From the NCBI GenBank assembly GCA_014773175.1, contig VXCM01005918.1, positions 1 to 64,000 on the forward strand: a stretch of DNA of 64,000 nucleotides. Reading direction: 5' to 3'. Positions 35,201 through 47,200 of the stretch are shown here, one piece after another (positions within the stretch are counted from its first letter, which is position 1; each line of letters opens with the position of its first letter). Source of the DNA: Lucifuga dentata. Its lineage: Eukaryota; Chordata; Actinopteri; Ophidiiformes; Bythitidae. A model generated the notes under the pieces. That model ran no database searches and had not been told where the DNA came from. It saw only the letters and a list, made by a program, of their open reading frames with translations. The translations under genes were made by a program, and so were the position numbers.

Positions 35201-38200
35201 TAACTAAGAAAAACACTTTAGTTGAGAACATTTAATAAAATGTTGAAGTTGCTGCTTTATATTTTTTCCATGAAGCTTCTGAATAACAGTTATGTGTAAT
35301 AACTAGTGGTTACCAACACCACAGGGGAGATCCTAAATAACTGGATCCCCTGAATTTTAGTTGAATAAAGTAACCAGCAGATTACCTGTACTTTCGTGGA
35401 CAGCAGATTCCTCTAGAGCACACCTGGGCTGCTTGGCACTGCCTCCAAATATGGCCACAGTGATGGGCGTCACCAAGGAGCAGCAGCGCACACTGGCAAT
35501 CCTGTGACCTCGGCTGATCTCGTCATAGATTAACCAGTCAGTAGGAAGGTCCTGGGTGGACACCGTCTGCCCCTTTGCTGGAGCGTCCTAAAGCAAAAAC
35601 AAACCTTTTTTTCTTTTTCACTGTTCTGAAAATGACTGGTGAATAAAGCTGCATTCACATGTTGACGGTGTGCGGTAGACAGAAAACCGGATGTTCCATT
35701 TTTTTCAATGAGAGGACGACGGAAAACTCCACCAACGCACAGCCAGATGGAACATGCCATCAAAAATTCAAATTTTTCAACTTTTTCCGCTTAGTTCAGC
35801 TGCAAAGACAAACTGGATGTTAAAAAGGCAAAACTTATTGTAACAAAGGACTACCAAAATCTCTCTCTCTCCCTCTCCACACAAACAGCCAGAATTCAGC
35901 TCCTATAGACTGAGCACATTCAGTAGAACAGCTCCATAACGTACCGTTAGTACGTTATAAATATATCAGCCCTCTGCTGGCCATTAGCGGTATAACAATC
36001 GAGCAACAGAGATAGACAGAGCATTTAGTGGCTGTGCTTAGAGAGGATAAAACTTTATATTTTTAAGCTGTAATAATGTGCGTCCATTTACGAGTGAGTA
36101 TTCTCTTATTCTGGTTTTAACTTGAATTAATAGTTTATTTAGTAATTAAAGTAACTAAAATAGGTTTGTTATTATTATAATACAAATGTTAGAGCTGCAT
36201 CTTAACATTTAGTGCTAGTCTGTAAATAATCAACTGTATTTGTGTTATTGATAACTTTGTATGTTATTCGTTCTTGTGGTAGTTCCCCAATTAGAAACAT
36301 ATTTAGTATAGAAACTAAATTACAGTTAATTTATTATAGATCCAGCTATTCACTACCAAATAGGTTAATGTTATATGTTATTGCAACTTCCCTATCTTAT
36401 ATTTTTGTCTTTCTGTTACAGACCACACATGTATGTTTGTTACTTATTGACACAGCTATTGACTATAGATCACACCCTCAACATTGTATGGCCATTTGGC
36501 AATAAAGTTTTGAACTGGAACTCCTGTCGTCAAGTTGGTGATTTGACTAGTCACACAATGGTGGGCTGAATCTTCCTGAACCCCAGTATAGACCAAGAGA
36601 AGCCAGCGTCAGCCAATCTCTTCGATTTCACTGGATGTTGATATTCATGGATCAAGATGGACAGCAGTTTCACGTCTACCGTTGTTGTCTGCTGTCAACC
36701 GAAAATAAAAAGCTTAGGGAGGCTAAATTTGCATACCTGCATATGTTTATATGCAGCTATTGGCTATAAAGGTCTGAGCCTTCTAGGTGCTGCTCAGCAC
36801 ATGGAAGTAAAAACAAAATCTTTCATGGTGACAGTGTGAACACAATATTAAATGTTGGAAAATGAAAGTGTTTCCTACCCCTTTGCTACGGAAGAGGCTG
36901 AAGACGGAGGTGGGGTGGAAGTGGAGCTTCTTCTCCTTGCTGGTAGAAAAGAGGGAGGTTTCCTGGTTGACATGGATCAGGTTTGGGTACATGCCAGCTA
37001 CCAGCGCTGCTTTCACCACAGCCCAGTTCTCAGAGTTCAGGTTCACGCTGTGGATGTCGCTGCCGCCACGGGCCCGGACAAAACCTGGAGAACAACCAGT
37101 CTGTTAAAAATTCCTTCATTCAGACAAAAAATTTTAAAGATGTCCTCTTTAAGGGTTTGGCCTGTGATATAAGTAATTTCAAACTGAGTATCTGGTGATA
37201 AATTCTAACTTCCCCACATCAAATCAACATAATCCTCTTTTTCAGCATTTACTTGGCCAAACTCCAAAGCAGCTTTATTTTCCATCCCTGTCTTTTCATG
37301 TTTGCATATAAATTAAACTCCAGCTAGCAGAGGTGGGTAGTAACATGTTCCATTTACTTAAGTAACTATTTTCACAATATTGTACTTTACTGAGTAGTTT
37401 TATTGCAGGATACTTTTAACTCATATTTGAGTATATTTATGAAGATAAAAATATACTTTTACTGCGTTACATTTGGCCACACTCTTTGCATTACTTTTGA
37501 TTTCACTGTTTGAATTCAGTCACGTTCAGTTTTTCTCTCATTGTCAGACACTACACTGTCTGCTTCAGCTAGAAGTAGCCATGCCCCCACCCTCCATTTC
37601 CATGGTTTCACCCAGAGCAGAACAGTCATGGTGGAATCAACAGCAGGAGGTTTAGAAGAGGCACATCCCTGGCCACACATTCAAACGCTGTTTTCTTTTC
37701 AGCTACATAATGCTTTGTGTCTTTGTCTCGCTAAAAATGTGACATTTCAGCTTACTGTATATGGAACTTGAGGAAACATGGCGGTAACCTGCAACGTTAG
37801 CTAGTTAGCTAGCTGCTGCTGCTAATGCTAATTCAAGTTTTCCTGTTCTATTCTGAGTAAATTCATGAAGCTAATCTAGCTAACTGTCTTAACTAGCTGC
37901 TGCTGCTAATGCTAACTCAAGTTTTCCTGTTCTATTCTGAGTAAATTCATGAAGCTAACCTAGCTAACTGTCTTAACTATCTGTTGCTGCTAATGCTAAC
38001 TCAACTTTTCCTGTCCTATTCTGAGTAAATTCATGAAGCTAACCTAGCTAACTGTCTTAACTATCTGTTGCTGCTAATGCTAACTCAACTTTTCCTGTCC
38101 TATTCTGAGTAAATTCATGAAGCTAACCTAGCTAACTGTCTTAACTATCTGTTGCTGCTAATGCTAACTCAACTTTTCCTGTCCTATTCTGAGTAAATTC

Positions 38201-41200
38201 ATGAAGCTAACCTAGCTAACTGTCTTAACTATCTGTTGCTGCTAATGCTAACTCAACTTTTCCTGTCCTATTCTGAGTAAATTCATGAAGCTAACCTAGC
38301 TAACTGTCTTAACTATCTGTTGCTGCTAATGCTAACTCAACTTTTCCTGTCCTATTCTGAGTAAATTCATGAAGCTAACCTAGCTAACTGTCTTGGGGCC
38401 AGGCCAGAATTGTCATGATTTGTTATGTGGTAAATATTTGATTTATTACTGGCTACTGTTTCTTTATATGATATGATTTGGATTGTATTAGAAGCTATAT
38501 AGTTACTTTACATTTTTTTTCCCTCAGATGAGCACTTTATAGCTTGTTGAATATTCTAAAGAATAAGCTTGATCAAAGTTACTCACTACTCAAGTAATCT
38601 TTTTAATAGATACTTTCTTACTCTCACTAAGTCATTATTTTGGTGACTATTCTTACTGATACTTGAGTCACTATTATAAAGTAACAGTACTTCTACTTGA
38701 GTACAGTTAGTCGCTACTCTACCCACCTCTGCCAGTGAGTTACTAAGCAGCTATTTACTATCAAACGTCTGTCATTTCTGATGCTTGACTCACAAGCTTA
38801 ATAAAACACTCAAATACTGTTTCAGTGTAAAAAAAATAAATAAAAAAAAATTCAAGTACGATTTACACACTGCTGCCAATAGCACTTTAGCGTGTGTTTA
38901 GTGTGTTAGCGTGCTAAATAGAATGCTAGCCAGCTGCACTGTGACTACCTGCCTTCCTTGCTGCAATTACTGGACTCTTTAAACATGTTCCAAAAACCAA
39001 ATGGCCATTCAGAGGCGAAATGCAGTTCAGTGATCCAGGTTCATGCTACACACTTGGTGGAGTGAGTAGACAACATTTAGGGAAGTTGAAATAGGAAATG
39101 TAACTGACCGATGGCTCGGAGCTGTCCCAGAAGATGAGTTCTCATGCCAATGATCATGTCCATGGTGGCCTGGGACAGAAAGTTTGTCTCACAGAAGGGT
39201 CTCTCCCAGCCGTTAGTGCGAGCCTTCTGCCACGCCTGCAACAAACAAACACCACAATCTGTCCCAACACTGGTTTAAAACACAGACCCTTTTTTGCACA
39301 TGCTGGTGTCCATTTAAAATTGATGACTGGAGTTAGAAGATTTTGATATGATTTCCTGAATGCGACTATCTAATATTAGTGTGACAGCTCCGGTTGGCCT
39401 AATGTTATGAGCCATCAGGTCCATTTATCACCAAAGTGAGAGCTGTGTCCACATTCTTAGTAAGTCAAGCACGTTGCCTGTACAGGTTGGACTGATTCTC
39501 TGATTCTCTTTGTAATTTTCACGGATAGAATCTCAAGGTGGAGCTGAGGATTGGAGAGCGTCCAGTCTGGTGATCTCAGGATTGCATCACTTGTTTTGTG
39601 GATGATGTAGTTCTGTTAGGTTCATCAAGCTGTGACTTCCACATGTACTGTACTTTCTAGCTTTATTACAAGTGTTGTTCCACTTATTCTGCTCAGGTTC
39701 CTGTTTTTCCTTTTGTGGGTTTTTCTGTGTGCTGACCTTTGCCCTACTCACCGATTTTTATTATTTCTGCCTCAACTTCCTGTTTTCTCCTGCCTTGTTT
39801 TTACCAACTCTTTTCATTTAAGACTGTTTATCCAAGTTTGAAGCCTGCCTAAAGCCTGCATTCCAGTCCTCACTCCCAGAGCCACAACCTACAATGATAC
39901 TCAGCTGGAAAATGGTGGATTGTCACATCCAGGTTGAGAGTGAGCTGCTTCTCCAAGTCAAAGAGTCTCTATCTGTTGTGGTGCAGAATGAAGAGTGAGC
40001 TGAACCTGAAGGTGAACCTTTTTACCAGCTAATCTGAATTCTAATCCTCATCTCTGGTCACTGATGCTTGGTAGTGACCGAAAGCAAGAGATTGTGGACA
40101 GAAGTAGCTGAAATGAGTTTCCTTTGTTGGGAACTCACCCTTTAAGGCAGTTTGGCCATTAGGACGAGCTTAGAGTAGAACCTGCTGCTCTGATCACGAT
40201 GCCTCCTGCCAGCCTGTGAATGCATTCCTGAGAACATCCAAATGGAAGGATATCACAGACCCAGAATATGTACACTACAGGCCAGAAGTTTGAGGCCACC
40301 CCCAGATTTAGCATGAGCAGACTGTGTAAATGAATCCCAAAATGATGTGGGAGAAGGCAGACAGCAGCTATTAAATAGAATGTTAAAAACACATCAGCAG
40401 GGAACACAACTGCAGTGTCAGTGCACTAATACAGACTGATGCCTTTGTTACTAATCATTTCTGTAGCCAGAGCGGCTACAGAATGTGAGAATTGTTGACT
40501 AATTCTTCTCGAAAACTAATTAATTACATTTATTTTATATATTTTTGTCATTTCCTATGCTTGTAAAACAGTGTATTGATGATTTGTTTTTTAATCTGGA
40601 GGTGGCCTCAAACTTCTGGCCTGTAGTGTAGAGGGGACTTTATATCCCATCTATCCTGGAACACCTTGGGATCCCCCAAGCAAGGAGGACATTGCTTGGG
40701 TATAGGAAATCTGGGCTACTTTGCTTAGGCAGTTGCTTCAATGGACCCCCAGATGAGTGCTGGAAAATGTACATCATCCGTCGACAGATTTCTAAATACT
40801 TAAGACAACAGGCATCATTTTATTTTCGTCTGTCAATTTAATATAAAAAACCCCTCCATACTATACAAATCCTTTAGCGAATTTATAGACCAATATTTAT
40901 TCCCAAATTCAAAATCAACCAATTATAAGGACCCATATTTACCTTCAAATATATGTCTAATCTGACGTCCCCACGTACCTGAAAGGCCCGGAGCAAAGCC
41001 ATGTGGTCGCTGAAAGTGCCGGCAGTGAAGCGCTTGCGACAGAGTAAAGCAGCTCTCTTCTGAGAGGCCTGGGCAGGCAGAATGAAGGGGTCACGGTAAG
41101 CCAGCGTGCAGGCAATGGTGAGAATTGGGTCCAGGCACTTGAGGACTACAGCACACAGGACCATCTTGCCCAGGTGAGGCTCCACAGGCAAGTCAGCCAG

Positions 41201-44200
41201 ATGGTGCCCAAGCTCCGTCAGGTCTTCAAAAGGGTCCATAGCATCTATTGTCTGAAAACAAAGGTGGAGAAAACCGAAACGCAAAGCATTAGGTCTGGAG
41301 AGCACAGGTGGCTTCTAGAGCATTCGGTGGAAGGTGCAAAACTCCATCCTCACAGTTTTTTGTTCTAAAAATGATAAGCAGGGTCGTTAAGTGGGTTTTT
41401 CCATCCATCTATTTTTATGCAAATTTTGAATATGTGCACAAGAAAGCCTGAATGGAAAAAACACAGGAAATTCACATTAAAGGACCATACCACCCATTTT
41501 GCATGTTTGAGCCTGATATATTCAGTTTTCGTACATGTTACGTTACTGACAATCATTTCCCAAAGGATAAAACCAGATTTCAGCTTTCCTGATATTTTGC
41601 AAAATCTCTTAATCTTTCAAAATCAAATATTCAAGTGATACACCCACCTTAAAAATCCATGTTTCTCCTGCTAATAGTTACACAGCCTTATGAAGTCACG
41701 GTCCTTTAAATTTTTCCATAAACGCAGGTCTTCTTTTGGGACTATATTCCCCGGTGGAGGCATACATTCACTCCATGCTTTTTATTGCACTTAAACTCTA
41801 AAATTACATAACTTCTAAAAAAAAACCTGAATACACGTCTTGATGGATTACCTATCTCAAGAACGTTTCAAGTATCAACAAGTTTATTTTAATAGCAGAA
41901 TGAACTGAAACCAATGGAGGTCTGGAAGGTAGGAAAAACATTTTTAATTCACCGTTCCAGTAGAATGCTTTGGGAAATGATTGTCAATAACGTTATGTGT
42001 ATGAAAACTGAACATTTTAGGCTCAAACATGCAAAATAATGATATGGTCCTTTAACTCTGAAATTCGCATAAAAAAATATGTGAATGTATGTAAAAAATG
42101 CACTTAGCGGAGATGGATTAGTTGATGTTTTGCATAAAACACAATGGGATTAAAGCTGATGGAAACAGTTTATTCTCATTTAATGATGACGCGACATGCG
42201 CTGCCTGGTGAGCGTACGCCCGCCTGCACACACATGCACACACACACGCACACGCACACACATCTCAGAAGAGCAGGTGGTCGTCAACAAGTGCCGACAA
42301 AATGATGGATGGCCGCCTGTTTCTGTTTACAAAGCACTGTTACCCGTCTGCTGGAGGAAGAAAGCTCCGTAAACTTTGGAACATGATGCTGTATTTGTTA
42401 TGTCTCCTCCAGGTCAGGTGACGTGATGTAGCGGCTCATTCGCTTTTCATGAATGGCTTGACACACTACGTACATGCAGCGATGGACGATTGTTTTACTC
42501 ACACCAAAGTTTCACCTAGCAAGAGTTACTCACCTTAAGCATCAGCACAGCATTTCTGACAGCATGGATGGGCGGTGGCTGCGGAGCCCGTGACAGGAAC
42601 TCAGCGATTGGACAGGTGGAGGGAGCCAGCAGCTTCGTCTGCAGACACAGCTCCTACAACAGAAAAAACATCGAAACCATGTATTTAAACCATAAATCAT
42701 ATCATATCAATCATATCATAGCCATGAAAGAAATACCAGTTTTGTGAAGTTTATACTGTTGAAGGTTTGAGAGATGTGAGTTGATTTAATTCCTGGCAGT
42801 GTTTGAGGTGATGGTTTGCTGTGTTTTCTCCTCTACAGGCCAGGTTTCACTGCATGACCCCCCAAGTAACACAAAAGCTAACAGTCCAATGGTCCCTGAA
42901 CTACCTACCTACCTACCTACCTACTTACTTACTTACCTACCTACCTACTTACCTACTTACTTACCTACCTACCTACCTTCCCAACTATCTATCTACCTAC
43001 CTACCTATCTATCTACCAACCTACCTACCTACCTGACTGCCTACCTACCAACCTACCTACCTGACTACCTACCTACCTACCTACCGACCTACCTGCCTAA
43101 CTACCTACCTACACCTACCTACTGAAACAAGCTTTTTGGTGGAATGTGACATTATATCAAGCTTGAAAATTAAGAAAAAGGATGCGACATTCAATATAAT
43201 GAAACATTTCACAAAGATACAAACTTACAAATATGTTTGTGGTTGTGTGTGTGTGTGTGCGTGTGTATACCTGCAGTGGCATCCGCAGCAGCTGTGGGAC
43301 CTGGAATTCCAGCATGTTGTTGAACCTGAGTCGACTGAAGAGGTGGAAGCAAATCCCCGGTCTGCAGCGCCCGGCTCTGATCAGGCAAAGGTTAATTAAA
43401 CAAGGTAAATCAATTATTTCAACACTGGGTCATTACAGAATTAAAAGCAATCAACATACTGTACAAGTAAACATGTAAACAACAATGCACAACACTGCTT
43501 TCCTGAATACATACAGAGACGCATGCGGTTACGACTCACAACCAATATAAAATCTGCTGAGATGTATTATTAAGATGTATTATTAAGTAAGATGTATTAT
43601 TATTAATAATCATATCACATCATAATCATTCATATCACGTGGATGAATCAGAAGCTTGTGATCATGTGGTCAAACAGACATTGGTACTGTTACCTTCCTC
43701 TCCTCTGCAGGGCGCTGGCTTTAGAGATCCAAACCATCTTCAGCATGGACACGTTACTGATCGCATCGTAGGATTTCTGCAACAGGAAGAAACTTTCATC
43801 ACTTCATTTGTTGACTACATTTATGAAATATATTAACATCACCATTATTTTCATTGTAAATTTCATCGTCTACAGGTGATCGTACCTCTTTTACTTTTCC
43901 CGAATCGATGACAAAGACCACGTCATTGATGGTGATGCTCGTCTCAGCAATGTTAGTAGAAAGTATCTGAAAACAAAATTAAATATTTATAACTATTTAT
44001 TAATGTGGAGAAATTGTGAGTTTTCTCCTAATTTCCAATTAATTTAAATTCAAAGCACTATATAGTGCTATATGCTAAAGTACATATTATTTGCTAATGG
44101 AAGGATACTGAACTTATATAAAGAATTCAGCCCCCTTGATTTGGAAATTAAGTGAAAATATAAGAGAATAACTGACGGCATGAATATTTGCTCCTTTAGA

Positions 44201-47200
44201 TCAGCATTTAGTAAAAGCACCTTAATCAGAAACTATAGCCTTAATTCAAAGGTAAAATTTCAAAGGTAATTCATATAAAATCACAACAAGGCGTCACACT
44301 AAATAAAACCATAACTGAAACTCATTTAAAAAGCTATCCTGACATTAATAATTGTACCAGTATTCCATTACTGACATCAGGTGTGTCTCAGGTAAAAACC
44401 AATGAAGATCAGCGTGATAAGGAGCTGCTTCATATTTAAGAATGACACTTTATGCTGCTTCATCTGCTGTTAAGCCACATTCACATGATAAATCAACAAA
44501 GGAAACAGAAATTCTGCTTTAGAGCTCCATGTTTTAAGAGAAGTACAGAAAGCTGCAACAGCATCCAGACATTACTGTGTGTGTGTATGTGCATGCATGT
44601 GTGTGAAAGAGAGACAGCGTGTAGAAACTGAGGCTTGATGAAGAGATTCAGTGTCACTAGATAAACTAAATAAACTGACTGATCAGCTGAGCATTTTTAT
44701 CTATCAAAGTTATTGATTACTGTCACATGAAGCAAATACAGTTTAAATCATCATCAGACATCCATCCATCCATCCATCCATCCATCCATCCATTTTCATC
44801 CGCTTAACTGGATCCAGGTCGCGGTGGAAGCAAACTAAGCAGCCCAGCCCACACTTCCTGTCCCCGACCAGGCCCTCTAACTCCTCCTGGGGGACTCCGA
44901 AGCATTCCCAGAACCCCCCCATAGGACACCTCGGGTGTCCTATGGGGGGTGCTGCGGGAATATGGGGTACTGGGCTTGTTGACCTGGGTTCGTCAGGCTA
45001 TCCGGTCCCTATGCAACCAAAGTCAAAGCTGTGTTCACATTCTCGACACCAGATCAGACCTGTTTCCGGTGGGCGTTGGACTCCGCCAGGGCTGACTCTT
45101 GACATCAATCTTGTTTGTGATCTTGATGGACAGGACTTCAAGGCGCAGTCAGGGATTGGAGGGTGTCCAGTTTGGTGACCTCAGAATAGCGTCTCTGCTT
45201 TTTGCAGATGATGTGGTTCTGCTGGCTTCATCAGACAGTGACTTTCAATGTGCACTGGGCAGGTTTGAGGCCGAGTGTGAAGCGACTGGGCTGAGAATCG
45301 GCACCTCCAAGTCTGAGACCATGGTGCTCATCAGATTTCATGCTGATGAAATTTACCATCAGATGAAACTCGTCTTCATTTTAGTGTGACAGTGTGTTTT
45401 ATGAATCACTTCCTGTCATGTAAATAAGACTGTAGTAATGTCTCTTTAAAGGAAAATGAATAAACGATGCTGATGTTTATGAATGAATGAAAGTGGTTGT
45501 GTGATGATTTGTGCTTGTAACAACACATTATGTCATACACTGTATGTATAAACCTCTGTATCATTTTTAAAGTCTTAAAATCTTGGATTCAGGTTTGTTT
45601 GGATTAAAATTTGTTTGACTTTTTTTTTTTTTTTNTTTTTTTTTTTTTTGTTACAGAAAAACTGATTATTAAAGAGTGACTAATGAAGTTTTGTGGTGCA
45701 CTGAGCTAACTGAGGTGAAAAGACTCACTATTTTCCTGACGCCAGGTAAAGTGTTCTTCATGGCTTTCTTCTGGTCCAGCGTCTGCATGTCAGAATGCAG
45801 GGTGAACACCTGATACCTGGGAACGTAACAGAGGAATGTTATGACAGCAGTTAGCTGTCAACCAAGGCTCATAGTCTACTAGTGAAAAGAATAGTGCTGA
45901 TTTTTAAATACTAACAACAAAGCTCTAAACATCTTGCTGCAGTGTGTTTGTTTTGCAGTGAAGAAATCCTTTTTATTCACCTTTCAGACTGGGTGGAGAA
46001 CCTCTTATCATCGTAGAGGATGCGGTCCCTGAGTGCCACAATCTCATCATATCCAGGAAGAAAAATCAGAACAGCACCTGAAGATACAAACTCCTGATAA
46101 TTATGAAAAATTAAGCCGTTTCTTGAAATCTGACTCAGATAAAAACCGTTTTTGGTTGTGACAACACAGATACATATGAACCTTTAAACTTAACGTGATG
46201 AAGACACGAGGAACTCAGGTCTGCTCACATCTAAACTTTTCACACTGAATTTAGTGACTTTCAAGAATCAAACCAGGGCAAGACAGAGAGAGACGCACAA
46301 CCTGTCTGCCTGTCTCTCTGTGTCTCTGTGGATGATCTGCCGAGAACACCAACACAGCATTTCCAGCAAAGCAGAACAGGTTCTGTTCTCATCTGCAAAC
46401 CTCATTATGAAGCTTTCAGTCCAATCTGATCAAAAATGCATTTACTCTCAACCAAAACTTGGTTCCCATTTGGAGCCATGAAAGTAGCAGGTCCTGAGAA
46501 CCGTAATGACATAAGTCAGCGAGAGTGAAGAACTTTGGAAAAGTTGAAGTGTGCGTGTGTGCGTGTGCGTGAAGTTGGTTCATGTAACTTGCATGTAACA
46601 CGCCTGCAGGTAAACCATGTGTTCTGTCACTTTGCTTGTTTTTACTCATCTACTCCAGCTGTTAATCACAAAAAAAAACAAACACCTTCTGCTGTTACTT
46701 GCACTGGTGATTGGTGGAAATGTGACTGGTTTGCTAGATCCCACCTTGTTTCCATGGATACTGAACGAAACCAGTATTAGAACTGGTGGTGGAAAAGCAC
46801 TACAAGTGATCCAGAATGGCCAATGTATACTTGTATTCCAATAATTACACCAAAAAATTAGTTTTCACTTATGGAATCCTAATAAAATGAAAAAATAAAT
46901 CATCACAACTGAAAGTTAAAAAAATAATAAAAATAAATAAATAAATAAATAATGTATTGCTCAATGATAACAGGAAAAAAAAGGTCAGATCTGCTAATGT
47001 CACCATTAAAATAAGTGTTCACTTGACTTCTACTTGTGTGTTTGGGGTAAATATTTTGCTGAAATAAAAACTTCCTAAAACAATCTTTACACTGTTCCTG
47101 GACATCAGCAAGCTTCAGTGAGAAATCAAGATTCTGTGATGCTGCTGTGCCTTCTTGATGTGATTACTGAAGAATATTCATAACTGTGTCACACAGGAAG

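Noticed and set aside
42799..43125. Tyr/Leu/Pro/Thr-rich ORFs
   Set aside because: Generated by the (CTAC)n microsatellite.
45099..45389. FADD-containing ORF as a host gene
   Set aside because: It is a reverse-transcriptase fragment of a twin-primed LINE copy bounded by a target duplication.
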